DNA of 64,000 nucleotides from Mycolicibacterium alvei (GCF_010727325.1 NZ_AP022566.1:1-64000), one strand, 5' to 3'; shown: positions 9,062 through 17,186, counted from the first letter of the stretch. Program-made: numbers and translations. The notes: generated by a model not told the origin, from the letters alone.

Positions 9062-10963
9062 GTGACGGGCAAACTCGCGGTCGGGATGGTGTTCGCCAAT
9101 GGTCGGCGCTCGGGTCAGAAGGGGGCAGCACATGTTGGCGGGTTCGTGGGGCACACGGATCGCGGCGGGTGCGGCCGCGGCGCGAGGCACCTTGTGCACG
9201 CAGGCGCCGAGTTAGTCGCGCCCGACGGCGTTGGGCGCGCGTCCCGGTTATCGGAACTTGCGGACGCCCGCGTCATCGAGCTGGTCGAGGGCATCGAGGA
9301 GATCGCAGACCTAGCGATCCCGTACGCCAGACTTCCCCAGCGGGCCTCTTCTGCGTTTGCGGCAACGTTCACGACTTGGTCAGATCTTGCGGCTCAGACG
9401 GTCGGTTCGCTGCTCGCTACTCCGCGCGCGGGTGAAGCGACGGTGCGCGCCTTGCTGGTCGCCGCGCGCGAGGCGGTGGTGGGGGCCCGCTCGGCGGGTG
9501 AGCGGGTGGGTGCCGACGCATGTGTCGGGCGTCTGTTGGCCCACCTCGACGATCGCGACGTGGTCATGCTGCGGATGCGGTCATGGTCGACGCCGCCGGC
9601 GTCCCGGCCGATCGTGGCAGAACATCTCGGCACGCACACGGGGTGGGTGCAGCGCCACGAACCCAAGGCACGCGCCCGGTTCGCGGCGCTGTTGCAGGAT
9701 CCGGTGCATGCGGAGGTCGGCGAGCACGCCGCAGCGTTGCGCCAGCGGCTCGGCATTTCGGCACCCCAGGGCGATGTCGTCGACGAGTTGCTTCGCCTGG
9801 GACTCGATCCGGTAAGTCAGGAAGCCCAGGTGTTGCTCCATCTCGCCGGCCCATACGTGCTGACCCAGGATTGGTTTGACAACGTCGCCGCCGGTGGCAG
9901 CACCGCTGTCGACGAGATCATCGATGGCCTCCTGCTGCGCGAAGGTGCCGTGGCCGATCACGAGATGTTCGCGGCCGTGGAGTCTGCCGGTGTGACTGCA
10001 GATCGCGTCGATCGTTACCTGCAGCGCCGGCAGCCGACCCTGCGCCGATTAGGCGATCGCTGGGTGCAGTGGACCGACGCGACCGGCGACATGGTCGCAT
10101 CGGCGCTACATGCTCTTGGCCGGCCTGCGTCAGCGGAAGAGATTTTGGCACTGATCGGGCCGGTCCGCACCGACAAAACTGTCCGCAATGTGTTGTCCAT
10201 TGATGACCGGTTCATGCGGACGTCCAAGTCCATGTGGGCCTTGAGCGACTGGGGTTTGGACGAATACGCCGGTATCTCAGCGGAATTGGCAGCCCGGATC
10301 GACGCCGCCGGCGGCCGGTTGCGGGCCGAGGACCTCATCGCAACGACGCTTGCGGAGGTGCCAGATGTCAGCGTGTCATCCATCAGAACCCATCTGTACT
10401 CCACCTTGGCGTTCGTGGTCGAGGCAGGCTTGGTACGGCGGCGCACCGCCGCTGACGGATGGCCGACACTGCCTCCACTGCATTCTGTGCGAGGCGTTTT
10501 CAGGTGCGGAGATAGCGAAATTCGGTTGGCGGTGCCGGTCACACCGGATGTGCTTCGGGGTTCGAGGACTCCCATCCCGGCCTCTGTCGCCGCCGCGATC
10601 GGCGTCTCCCCCGGCAAGCAACGTGTGTTCAGCACCGCTGAGGGCCCGGTGCATGTCGTGTGGCGGCTCTCGTCGACCTCAGGCCCCTACGCGGGAACAT
10701 TGCGGGTCCTAGCCCAGTCGGTGGGCGCAACCACGGCAGACACTTTGGTGCTCGCATTCAAGCCAAAGACAGCGCAACTCGAAGTTGTTTGCGTCGACAA
10801 CGACGCTTCAGTGTTAGAGCGTTGTCGCGCCTTCTTGGGCCGGCCAGTGCGCAATCCGCTCGCAGCCTTGGCGGCAAGCCTGGGAGTCTCGCGCGGGCAG
10901 CTCGTGGCAGTGCTGCACGAACGAGGCGACGCCGACCTGGCCGAGCTGGTGGCGTCAAGCTGA
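9062..10963 (+). CDS. Large DNA-binding protein with sigma region-4-like HTH
   Basis: Up to 633 residues. Residues about 165-215 read as a sigma-70 region 4-like HTH (HLDDRDVVMLRMRSW...IVAEHLGTHTGWVQRHE). Two winged-helix-like units follow (RPASAEEILALIG..., and GGRLRAEDLIATTLAEV), then a beta-rich C-terminus. It is probably a DNA-binding or transcription protein; no precise family is recognised. The start is uncertain: the first 45 codons overlap a DNA repeat shared with 5767-5880, and GTG at 9194 or later is plausible. The gene begins only 40 bases after the IS3 right end, so its 5' region may have been altered by insertion. Confidence 0.7.
   Translation: MTGKLAVGMVFANGRRSGQKGAAHVGGFVGHTDRGGCGRGARHLVHAGAELVAPDGVGRASRLSELADARVIELVEGIEEIADLAIPYARLPQRASSAFAATFTTWSDLAAQTVGSLLATPRAGEATVRALLVAAREAVVGARSAGERVGADACVGRLLAHLDDRDVVMLRMRSWSTPPASRPIVAEHLGTHTGWVQRHEPKARARFAALLQDPVHAEVGEHAAALRQRLGISAPQGDVVDELLRLGLDPVSQEAQVLLHLAGPYVLTQDWFDNVAAGGSTAVDEIIDGLLLREGAVADHEMFAAVESAGVTADRVDRYLQRRQPTLRRLGDRWVQWTDATGDMVASALHALGRPASAEEILALIGPVRTDKTVRNVLSIDDRFMRTSKSMWALSDWGLDEYAGISAELAARIDAAGGRLRAEDLIATTLAEVPDVSVSSIRTHLYSTLAFVVEAGLVRRRTAADGWPTLPPLHSVRGVFRCGDSEIRLAVPVTPDVLRGSRTPIPASVAAAIGVSPGKQRVFSTAEGPVHVVWRLSSTSGPYAGTLRVLAQSVGATTADTLVLAFKPKTAQLEVVCVDNDASVLERCRAFLGRPVRNPLAALAASLGVSRGQLVAVLHERGDADLAELVASS
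9114..9226 (+). repeat. Dispersed 113-bp repeat, copy B
   Basis: Partner of 5767-5880 (about 85% identity). Here it can encode the 27-residue peptide starting MLAGSWGTRIAAG and ending TQAPS before TAG, in a different frame from the large gene that overlaps it. It may be the leader of that gene. Confidence 0.65.
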
Positions 10964-11019
10964 GAGTGACTACTCCCCTGGCCTCAGGGGGTCAAGAGCC
11001 ACATTGCACGACAACCGCA

Positions 11020-11604
11020 TCAGAGGCACTGCCGGGCGCTGGCGCCCTGGACTACACCCACAACGTCACTTTCGTTATCGGCAGAGGCGATGCACCCGAC
11101 GGAATCCATCGCTGCCCACAGCGCCTGACGCGCTCCGTCAATCTCGCCCTGGCCCAACAACCTGTCACATCGAATGAGTCGACTCGCCAAAAGCTCCAAA
11201 CCACGAGCCGTAATCTTGTCCTGCTCAGTGATGATGTCTTTGGCCTCAGCCATCCGATCCGCAATATGCATCAACACATGCTCGCGGCGAGCATGCCCGA
11301 CCTCGTACGCTCTGCGCGCTCGGAGGTAATCCCGTGCAAGCTCACCGGACACTGCGCGCCGACCCGGATGCGCATTCAAAAACGCTTTCGCAGCAGCGGT
11401 TTGCTGTTCCACCGCCTGCATCGTCGCCCTCAACGCCCTCAACCACCGAACAGCATTTTCAGGTCGGCGAACGAACTCCTGATGCGCTGGGCAAGCGTTG
11501 CCGCTCAATTCGAGTTTTGCAATGTCACGAAACTCGTGCCACTTCAGTTTGGGCCGAGACAAGACTGACTCGGCGCCGTCACGCTGCGTCATCACGGTTC
11601 TCAT
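11020..11604 (-). CDS. Hypothetical helical protein
   Basis: A 194-residue protein, almost entirely helical and rich in Ala/Arg/Glu, with a coiled-coil-like central segment (AVEQQTAAAKAFLNAHPG, then long amphipathic helices). There is no signal peptide or membrane segment. The ATG at 11604 lacks a strong ribosome-binding site; an ATG five codons in is an alternative. It is convergent with the 9062 gene and divergent from the 11902 gene. 11605-11901 holds no gene that I can support. No function is assigned. Confidence 0.55.
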   Translation of the reverse strand: MRTVMTQRDGAESVLSRPKLKWHEFRDIAKLELSGNACPAHQEFVRRPENAVRWLRALRATMQAVEQQTAAAKAFLNAHPGRRAVSGELARDYLRARRAYEVGHARREHVLMHIADRMAEAKDIITEQDKITARGLELLASRLIRCDRLLGQGEIDGARQALWAAMDSVGCIASADNESDVVGVVQGASARQCL

Positions 11605-12482
11605 ATCACTCGCGGATGCTTACTCGGTAAGCTAAGCGGCCACGCCCCAGAGGGCAAGGCGTGGCACCGGTGTGTTGCGCTTCGACTGTCATTCCCCACC
11701 CGTACCCCGGCCACCTGAAACGCACTACTAGTAAGGCATTTCCACGCCCCAGTCCGGCAATGTCATGACCGAAAGCTGCAGCCGGCGATCTCCATCGATG
11801 GCAGGATGGAACCGTGAAGGAAGCGCGATCCAGGTGGCCCTGCACACGCGCCGGAGCTGCTGGCCCAATCGGCGGAACAACAAGGAACAAGGACAGTCGT
11901 TATGTCTGATATCCATGGCTCTGCTGAGCGGTCCGGCCGCCCGTCACCTGCCTGGTTAAAGAAGCTCGCGACCGGACTTGTGGAGAAGGTCGAGGCTCGC
12001 GGGATGACGCTTACCATTGAGGGCGCTGAAGTCGTTGTGGCCGAACGCGTTAGAGCCGTCGCCGCAACAATGAAGATCACCGAACGCAGTGCCCGCGCCT
12101 ACTTCGATCATGACGGCCTTGCGGCCTTGGCCGATGGTCTCGTCGAGACTTTCGCCGACGAGGAACCCGGCACAGACCTTCTGACGCTCCCGCGCACGGG
12201 CGCTCTCCCGGTTTCAGGTATTGGACGCCTCGTCGCCGCCCTGGCCCAATGCCACCTCTTCTTTGAAACGTACCAAGCAGTCGATGCCGATTTGAGCCGA
12301 TCCCGCAGCCACGAGGTCACCGAACTCATCTCGATGGTTGGTCTGGTCCAGGCCGACCATCAGACTGGCGACAACGTGTGGGTGCCGCGTGCTCTGTTCG
12401 TGAGAATTGCACGCATGCTCGAAGTAGTCGCTGAGCTGACCCCCGACTCCAGGCTTAGAACTGCTCTTCGAGGTGATGCCAT

Positions 12483-12499
12483 CATCGCCAAGGCGGGAT
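12483..12499. repeat. Left 17-bp target duplication of IS481 element
   Basis: CATCGCCAAGGCGGGAT is identical to 13931-13947 on the other side of the element. The length is at the long end for this family, but the gene is restored exactly when one copy is removed. Confidence 0.85.
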
Positions 12500-13930
12500 T
12501 GTTATGTCTCAAGACATCGGTGACAGTTCTGCATCAGGACATCGGTGACAGTTCGGATGGTCTTGGTGGTGACACTTCTGCCCGCAGGCTCAGGCGGTGG
12601 CTGTCAATGAACCCATCGATCCTCGGATCCGCCTGGCGATCTCCCAGTGGCCCGATGACGCGCCCCGCGGGGCGGTATCAACCTTTTGCGCCGAGCACGG
12701 AATCTCCCGAAAAACGTTCTACGAGTTGCGCAAGCGGGCGAAGGCCGACGGGCCGGCCGCGGTGCTCGAACCCAGGACCCGACGACCGAAGTCCAGTCCG
12801 GCAACGTTGAGCGACGAGCTCAAACAACAGGCCGTGGCCGTGCGAGCCGCTCTGGAGGCCTCCGGCCTAGACCACGGGCCGATCAGCGTGTACGACAAGA
12901 TGGGTGCGATGGGCCTTCAGCAGGTCCCCTCCACCGCGTCGCTGGCACGCATCTTCCGTGAGGCCGGGGTCGCTCGGCTTGAGCCGAAGAAAAAGCCCCG
13001 CTCGGCGTGGCGACGGTTCGTCTATCCAGCCCCGAACGCGTGCTGGCAACTCGATGCCACCGAGTACGTCCTCGCCGGTGGCCGCAAGTGCGTGATCTTC
13101 CAGCTCATCGACGACCACTCCCGCTACGCGGTTGCCTCCCACGTCGCCTGGGGCGAGACCGCCAAGGACGCAATCACTGTGGTGGACAAGGCTATTGCCG
13201 CCCACGGCGTCCCGCAACGACTGCTCTCTGACAACGGGGCTGCGCTGAATCCGTCCCGACGCGGGCAGAACGGCCAACTCGTCGCGCATGTGTCGCGCCT
13301 GGGCGTGGAGGCGATCACCGGCAAGCCCCACAAGCCCACCACCCAGGGCAAAAACGAACGCTTCCACCAGACCCTGTTTCGCTACCTCGACAAACAGCCC
13401 CTCGCTGAGACGCTCGAAGAACTACAGGCCCAGGTCGACGCCTTCGATGTCATCTACAACACCGAACGTCCTCACCAAGGACTACCTGGACGTGTCACGC
13501 CGCGCGCGGCGTGGGAGGCCACCCCCAAAGCCGAAGCTCCTCGCCCCAAGCCTGACAAGCCGTTATTCGCCCCACCCACACCCAAGAAGCACCGGCCCGC
13601 GCCGACACCCAAGGACCTACCCGCAGGCACCTTCGTCAAGACGCTGACCAGCACAGGCTCGTTCAGCGTCGCCGGAATTCACTACCAAGTCGACGGCCGA
13701 CGCAGTTTCGACCAGGTCCTCGTCGTCATCGACGGCGACAGCATCACCGTGGCCGACCTCGACGGCGAAGTCCTCATCGAGCACACACGACCCGCACCCG
13801 GAGTGCGATACGTCGGCAACGGACAACCCCGCGGCCCACGCCAAGACCGATGAAACGTCACCAATGTCCTGATACATCAACTGTCACCGATGTCCTGATA
13901 CAGAACTGTCACCGATGTCCTGATACATCA
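12500..13930 (+). mobile_element. IS481-family insertion sequence
   Basis: A 1431-bp element bounded by the 17-bp duplication. Both ends carry repeated transposase-site-like units containing ACATCGGTGACAGTT: two copies on the left (12513-12555) and three on the right (13863-13926, inverted). Together they make long inverted terminal arrays. The single DDE transposase gene inside is intact, so recent insertion is likely. Confidence 0.9.
12597..13853 (+). CDS. IS481-family transposase
   Basis: A 418-residue DDE transposase starting at GTG 12597. An N-terminal HTH (FCAEHGISRKTFYELRKRAK) is followed by a second HTH and an rve core with catalytic residues Asp in WQLDATEY, Asp in LLSDNGAAL and Glu in GKNERFHQT. 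A C-terminal SH3-like beta domain (FSVAGIHYQVDGR) is typical of the family. It is complete with no frameshift. Confidence 0.93.
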   Translation: MAVNEPIDPRIRLAISQWPDDAPRGAVSTFCAEHGISRKTFYELRKRAKADGPAAVLEPRTRRPKSSPATLSDELKQQAVAVRAALEASGLDHGPISVYDKMGAMGLQQVPSTASLARIFREAGVARLEPKKKPRSAWRRFVYPAPNACWQLDATEYVLAGGRKCVIFQLIDDHSRYAVASHVAWGETAKDAITVVDKAIAAHGVPQRLLSDNGAALNPSRRGQNGQLVAHVSRLGVEAITGKPHKPTTQGKNERFHQTLFRYLDKQPLAETLEELQAQVDAFDVIYNTERPHQGLPGRVTPRAAWEATPKAEAPRPKPDKPLFAPPTPKKHRPAPTPKDLPAGTFVKTLTSTGSFSVAGIHYQVDGRRSFDQVLVVIDGDSITVADLDGEVLIEHTRPAPGVRYVGNGQPRGPRQDR

Positions 13931-13947
13931 CATCGCCAAGGCGGGAT
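13931..13947. repeat. Right 17-bp target duplication of IS481 element
   Basis: Identical to 12483-12499. It is followed by the last codons and TAG of the interrupted gene. Confidence 0.85.
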
Positions 13948-14013
13948 CGCAAGTTCATTAGCATGCCGCCCGAGTCCTGCCGCTGACGCACCACGAGGCA
14001 GGCCAGCCCAACG

Positions 14014-14047
14014 ACCCCCGGACGGCGGGGCACGCCCATCCGGGGGT
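14014..14047 (-). terminator. Hairpin terminator of WGR-ligase gene
   Basis: Arms ACCCCCGGACGG and CCATCCGGGGGT pair over 12 bp with one mismatch around a 10-base loop. It starts 14 bases beyond the ligase stop on the minus strand. No U-tract, as is usual in mycobacteria. Confidence 0.65.
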
Positions 14048-14060
14048 ACGCAGGTCTTTC

Positions 14061-15140
14061 TCAGCTGGCCTTGAACTTGAGTTGCGTCACCACGCATTCG
14101 GTGGGCTCGACGTCGTCGCGGACGCCCAGGAGGACGGGCTGGTAGAGCGCTCCACCGACCTGCGCGGCGTAGAGGTACCGCACCTCGACGACATCGCCGA
14201 GCTGAGGCACGTTCTGGTTAGCGGGAACGGTCACGTTGCCTACGGTCTGCCACTCGTCGCCGTTGAGGAGGCTCACGCCCACGCTGCGCTGCTGGTTGAT
14301 CGCGGTGACTACCGCGGAGACAGTGGTCACGAACTTGAGCTTGAGCTGCGTGCCACCGCTGTTGGGGCGCCCCTGCCGGTAGGGGGCATCCCACCGTTTG
14401 AACACCACTCCCTCGGCGTTGCGAGCCCGCAACTCCTTCAGGTGCTCAGCCTTGTTGGCTGCGTCAGTCCAGCAGTCCACGTATCCGATGTGGGCTGACT
14501 CGCTGGCTGCGCCGATCAAGGCGGTGAGAGCGCCGTAGCGATCACCGCAGGGCTGCTCGCGCACGTCGGTGCCGTCGTGCGAGATCAGGTCGAACGCATG
14601 GAATCGGTCACCGATAGCTTCCCCGTCCAGCACGAAGTCGCCCGGCACATCCAGCGCCGCGGTCGCGATGGGGGCGGCCACGCTGACGACTAGGCCGAGT
14701 TTGTTGATCCCCTCGACTGTGGCTCCGACTTTGCGCAGCATCAGACGGCGGCCGTCGAACTTCTCCTGCATAACCCAGAGTGGGTCAGCGACGATGCGGG
14801 CGGCTTCTCGCTCGTCGATGACGTTGAGGAGCTGCGGTAGCAGCCCACTCACCCGGCCCGCGTTCTCGCTGTGAAGGTACGGTGTGCCGGTGGAGCCTTC
14901 CGTGTATCCCTTGGATCGCTTGTCGGAGAGCAGCTTTTCGAAGATTCGCAGTGCAGTGGGATGGTCGACCGGGGCCTTGGTCTTAGTTCCGGTGGACAGC
15001 GTCCCGCCTCGCCGACCATACGCGAAGTTGACCACGTACTTGCCACTGCAATCTGCCGCTTCGGCAATCTCTGCGTGATAGACCTTGTCGCTGGAGCCGG
15101 ACTTGAAGTAGAGGCTCACCGATTCTGAGGCGTTTGCCAT
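14061..15140 (-). CDS. WGR-domain ATP-dependent polynucleotide ligase
   Basis: A 359-residue fusion. Residues 8-55 form a WGR domain (LYFKSGSSDKVYHAEI, YVVNFAYGRRGG), a nucleic-acid-binding module known from PARPs and bacterial regulators. Residues 118-275 are an ATP-dependent ligase nucleotidyltransferase core: motif I EKFDGR with the adenylated Lys127, motif III LDGE (171-174), motif IIIa FDLIS, motif IV EGVVFKR and motif V LKLKF. A C-terminal OB-like segment (DVVEVRYLYAA) follows. It should seal nicks in DNA or RNA. The start ATG 15140 has GAAGGGAA upstream; longer frames would overlap its promoter. It is expressed from an exact PafBC-type promoter with a leader hairpin at 15162-15183, and is divergent from the 15382 gene. 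Confidence 0.9.
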   Translation of the reverse strand: MANASESVSLYFKSGSSDKVYHAEIAEAADCSGKYVVNFAYGRRGGTLSTGTKTKAPVDHPTALRIFEKLLSDKRSKGYTEGSTGTPYLHSENAGRVSGLLPQLLNVIDEREAARIVADPLWVMQEKFDGRRLMLRKVGATVEGINKLGLVVSVAAPIATAALDVPGDFVLDGEAIGDRFHAFDLISHDGTDVREQPCGDRYGALTALIGAASESAHIGYVDCWTDAANKAEHLKELRARNAEGVVFKRWDAPYRQGRPNSGGTQLKLKFVTTVSAVVTAINQQRSVGVSLLNGDEWQTVGNVTVPANQNVPQLGDVVEVRYLYAAQVGGALYQPVLLGVRDDVEPTECVVTQLKFKAS

Positions 15141-15200
15141 GTCGACATTCCCTTCGTAGGTGGGCAGGCGCGCACGCCTGTCCGTTTGACTAACACCGTA

Positions 15201-15222
15201 ATTGTACGGCGCAGCACTGACA
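15201..15222 (-). promoter_or_regulatory. PafBC/RecA-NDp-type promoter of WGR-ligase
   Basis: On the minus strand TGTCAG-N10-TACAAT, an exact match to the DNA-damage promoter consensus. An inverted repeat (GGACAGGCG/CGCCTGCCC, 15162-15183) lies between it and the ribosome-binding site. Confidence 0.8.
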
Positions 15223-15288
15223 TTCACGCAGTGGAGCCGTTCGCTGACCGGTATGCCACTCAACATCGTGCTGCACGGACAGTCGAAA

Positions 15289-15310
15289 CGTCAGACCCCA
15301 CAAGTAACAT
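15289..15310 (+). promoter_or_regulatory. PafBC-type promoter (one mismatch), shared leader
   Basis: CGTCAG-N10-TAACAT. The leader hairpin CGGGCC/GGCCCG (15335-15351) follows. The whole promoter-leader block is about 85% identical to 27182-27272. Confidence 0.65.
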
Positions 15311-15381
15311 CACCGATGCACCACCACAAACGTCCGGGCCCGCGCGGCCCGAACACTAACCGATGAAAATGGGGGCACAAG

Positions 15382-15573
15382 ATGGCGGATTTCCCCGAAC
15401 CGTTTGCTGTCGAAGTCGACATCGCCGCCGACTATACGGTGACCGGAGACGAGACAGACCTTTACCAGCGGGTCGATCGCCGGCAAGCGCTTGCCGCGAA
15501 GATCCGGACGGCTCTGGCCACCGTGGAGGGGATCCAGGCCCGAACCATCCTCATCGACGGATGGAGCCTGTAA
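15382..15573 (+). CDS. Small hypothetical protein
   Basis: A 63-residue acidic protein starting MADFPEPFAVEVD with a GGGGGCACAAG ribosome-binding region. There is no signal peptide or membrane helix; the C-terminus (ALATVEGIQARTILIDGWSL) looks like a helix and strand. It sits directly behind the PafBC-type promoter and leader at 15289-15351, divergent from the WGR-ligase, which supports it being real despite its size. Family unknown. Confidence 0.6.
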   Translation: MADFPEPFAVEVDIAADYTVTGDETDLYQRVDRRQALAAKIRTALATVEGIQARTILIDGWSL

Positions 15574-15696
15574 CAGGCTGCCCGGCTATCACCCCGTGGC
15601 TCGGTGCCCATTTGCCGCTTCGGGCTGCTGCAGCAACTGGGAGAATGGAGGCGGGCCCGCACTGGCGTGGACCGGGACGCGGAGGGCGGCTGCGGG

Positions 15697-16512
15697 ATGG
15701 ATAACGACTGCGACGACCTTGTTGCTTCGCTGCGCCGCGGTATCGCTGATATCGAGGCGAAGGGGTCAGTCGACACACGGGCCGCGGCCGCAGCCCGCCT
15801 TGCCCGGAAGCGCCCACCCAAGCCCGATCCCACGGTCCAGAGGCCGTATCCGGGAATGCCCGAAGGCGAGGACTGGCTCGACCACGTGCCGGCGCAGTAC
15901 CGGCACGGCGAGGGCGGGTTCGACCGGCAGCTGATGGAGGATGTGGCCGAAACCGGATACCGCTGCTATCGCGTCGACCAGATCTATGTGCGGTCGGCGC
16001 CCAAATTGCTGCCCGTGGCGCTCGACTGGCTTGAGCACCTGGAGGAACGGATCCCGGGCCCAGAGACCCGTCATCGCGAGCTCATCCGGGGTTGGCTCAT
16101 CTGGCTGCTCAATGATCCTGCAGCGCGGGGCAGCTCCCGCGCCATTGCCGTGGTGATTGGCCAGATCCTGCGCCGGGATCCGGCCTTGCCGTCACCATTC
16201 GCCGCGGCCGCGGGCCAGGTGCTGGCCCGTATCGCGACAGGCCACGAGTTCGCTCAGATTCGCGATGTGTTCCATCGGTTGCCCGATGACCACCATGCCA
16301 AGCCGCTCCTTATTGCTTACTTCGGCAAGGTCAAGTCCGCTGAATCCCGCGATGTGATACTCCCCTACCTGCGCGGTTGGCCTGTTCTGGTAATTCCCGC
16401 GTTGATCAAGATGCAGGCCAGCGAGGTTCGCCATCTCATCGAGCCGTTCCTGACCGATCGCTCACCGGAGACGCGCAGATATGCCCGGCGAGCGATGGAC
16501 CGACTGACCTGA
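15697..16512 (+). CDS. Helical-repeat (HEAT-like) protein
   Basis: A 271-residue soluble protein starting MDNDCDDLVASLRRGI, with GGAGGG 10 bases upstream; longer in-frame starts lack a ribosome-binding site. Residues 110-270 are a run of amphipathic helix pairs (LLPVALDWLEHLEERI, ELIRGWLIWLLNDPA, VILPYLRGWPVLVIPALIKM) resembling HEAT/ARM repeats used for protein binding. It may be co-expressed with the 63-residue gene upstream (123-base gap). It is convergent with the tRNA array, whose last members end 60 bases away. Function unknown. Confidence 0.65.
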   Translation: MDNDCDDLVASLRRGIADIEAKGSVDTRAAAAARLARKRPPKPDPTVQRPYPGMPEGEDWLDHVPAQYRHGEGGFDRQLMEDVAETGYRCYRVDQIYVRSAPKLLPVALDWLEHLEERIPGPETRHRELIRGWLIWLLNDPAARGSSRAIAVVIGQILRRDPALPSPFAAAAGQVLARIATGHEFAQIRDVFHRLPDDHHAKPLLIAYFGKVKSAESRDVILPYLRGWPVLVIPALIKMQASEVRHLIEPFLTDRSPETRRYARRAMDRLT

Positions 16513-16573
16513 GGTCTGACCGCCCAGCACACCCTCTGTCGGTGTCCGGGACGCGGCAGCAACCGCGCGACGG

Positions 16574-16651
16574 TGGAGCCTTCGGCGGGAGTCGAAATCC
16601 GCGCCGATGTGAGGTAGAGACTCGTCACTATGTCCGCTGAGCTACGGAGGC
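16574..16651 (-). tRNA. Degenerate tRNA (Arg-TCT-like?)
   Basis: The acceptor stem GCCTCCG/CGAAGGC, a D-arm start GCTCAGCGG, a good T-arm (GCGGATTTCGACTCCCGC) and encoded CCA are present. The anticodon arm does not pair normally, leaving only GAG-TCTCTAC-CTC. Probably the decayed last member of the array. Confidence 0.4.
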
Positions 16652-16663
16652 AGTGAAGCATAG

Positions 16664-16747
16664 CGGAAGACAAAGGAATTGAACCTTCAGGACTCGTTGC
16701 CTGGCACGGGTTTCGAAGCCGCTTTGCCGCCGTTGGCGCTGCCTTCC
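16664..16747 (-). tRNA. tRNA-Ser(CGA)
   Basis: Acceptor GGAAGGC/GTCTTCC, anticodon loop TTCGAAA, long variable arm and G73, as expected for serine. The anticodon stem has one mismatch. CCA is not encoded. Confidence 0.7.
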
Positions 16748-16760
16748 CTAGTGGTGGCTG

Positions 16761-16837
16761 TGGAGCCGGATGCAGGACTCGAACCCGCACAAGTCCTGTT
16801 TACGAGACAGGTGCTCTGCCTGTTGAGCTAATCCGGC
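16761..16837 (-). tRNA. tRNA-Thr(CGT)
   Basis: Acceptor GCCGGAT/ATCCGGC, anticodon stem CCTGT/ACAGG with loop CTCGTAA, T-loop TTCGAGT. CCA encoded. Confidence 0.9.
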
Positions 16838-16852
16838 ATGCGTGGTGATTAA

Positions 16853-16929
16853 TGGTGCGCCGGACGGGATTTGAACCCGTGACCGTCACCTTATAAGAGT
16901 GCTGCACTGACCAGCCGTGCTCCCGGCGC
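16853..16929 (-). tRNA. tRNA-Ile(TAT)
   Basis: Acceptor GCGCCGG/CCGGCGC, anticodon loop CTTATAA, T-loop TTCAAAT, CCA encoded. A genomically encoded UAU anticodon is rare in bacteria, which usually read AUA with a modified CAU. Confidence 0.8.
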
Positions 16930-16936
16930 ATGCTGT

Positions 16937-17013
16937 TGGTGTCCGCGGCGGGAGTCGAACCCGCACGTTCCGGTGTAGGAGACCGGTGCTCTGTCCTGTT
17001 GAGCTACGCGGAC
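16937..17013 (-). tRNA. tRNA-Arg(CCT)
   Basis: Acceptor GTCCGCG/CGCGGAC, anticodon arm CCGGT-CTCCTAC-ACCGG. CCA encoded. Confidence 0.9.
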
Positions 17014-17016
17014 CGG

Positions 17017-17092
17017 TGTCCCCGGCGGGATTCGAACCCGCACCTATGCCGGGTTTAAGCCGGCCGCCTCTACCTGGTTGGGCTACGGGGAC
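17017..17092 (-). tRNA. tRNA with TAA (Leu) anticodon, short variable loop
   Basis: Acceptor GTCCCCG/CGGGGAC, anticodon arm GCCGG-CTTAAAC-CCGGC. The variable loop has five bases (ATAGG), unlike normal type II leucine tRNAs. The 3' end is ACCG, not CCA. Confidence 0.8.
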
Positions 17093-17098
17093 GGTGTG

Positions 17099-17175
17099 TG
17101 GTGCCCACGGCTGGATTCGAACCAGCAGCCTGCGGCTTCGTAAACCGCTGCTCTTTCCAGTTGAGCTACGTGGGC
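17099..17175 (-). tRNA. tRNA-Arg(ACG)
   Basis: Acceptor GCCCACG/CGTGGGC, anticodon arm GCGGT-TTACGAA-GCCGC. CCA encoded. Confidence 0.9.
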
Positions 17176-17186
17176 GTGAGGTTGGG

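Larger units (their letters stand above)
11902..13961 (+). pseudogene. Hypothetical gene interrupted by IS481 near its 3' end
   Basis: The gene starts at ATG 11902 (MSDIHGSAERSG) and reads to 12499, then resumes at 13948 and ends at TAG 13959-13961. Joining the two sides across the 17-bp duplication restores ...DAIIAKAGSQVH and stop, a protein of about 203 residues. It has a possible HTH (MKITERSARAYFDHDGLAAL) and helical domains. The insertion removes only the last four codons and adds about 100 IS-derived residues, so the product may still fold. Function unknown. Confidence 0.75.

Noticed and set aside
12513..12555. Repeated ACATCGGTGACAGTT units resembling a small CRISPR or iteron array
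   Set aside because: They coincide with the termini of the IS481 element on both ends in inverted orientation and are its terminal binding sites.
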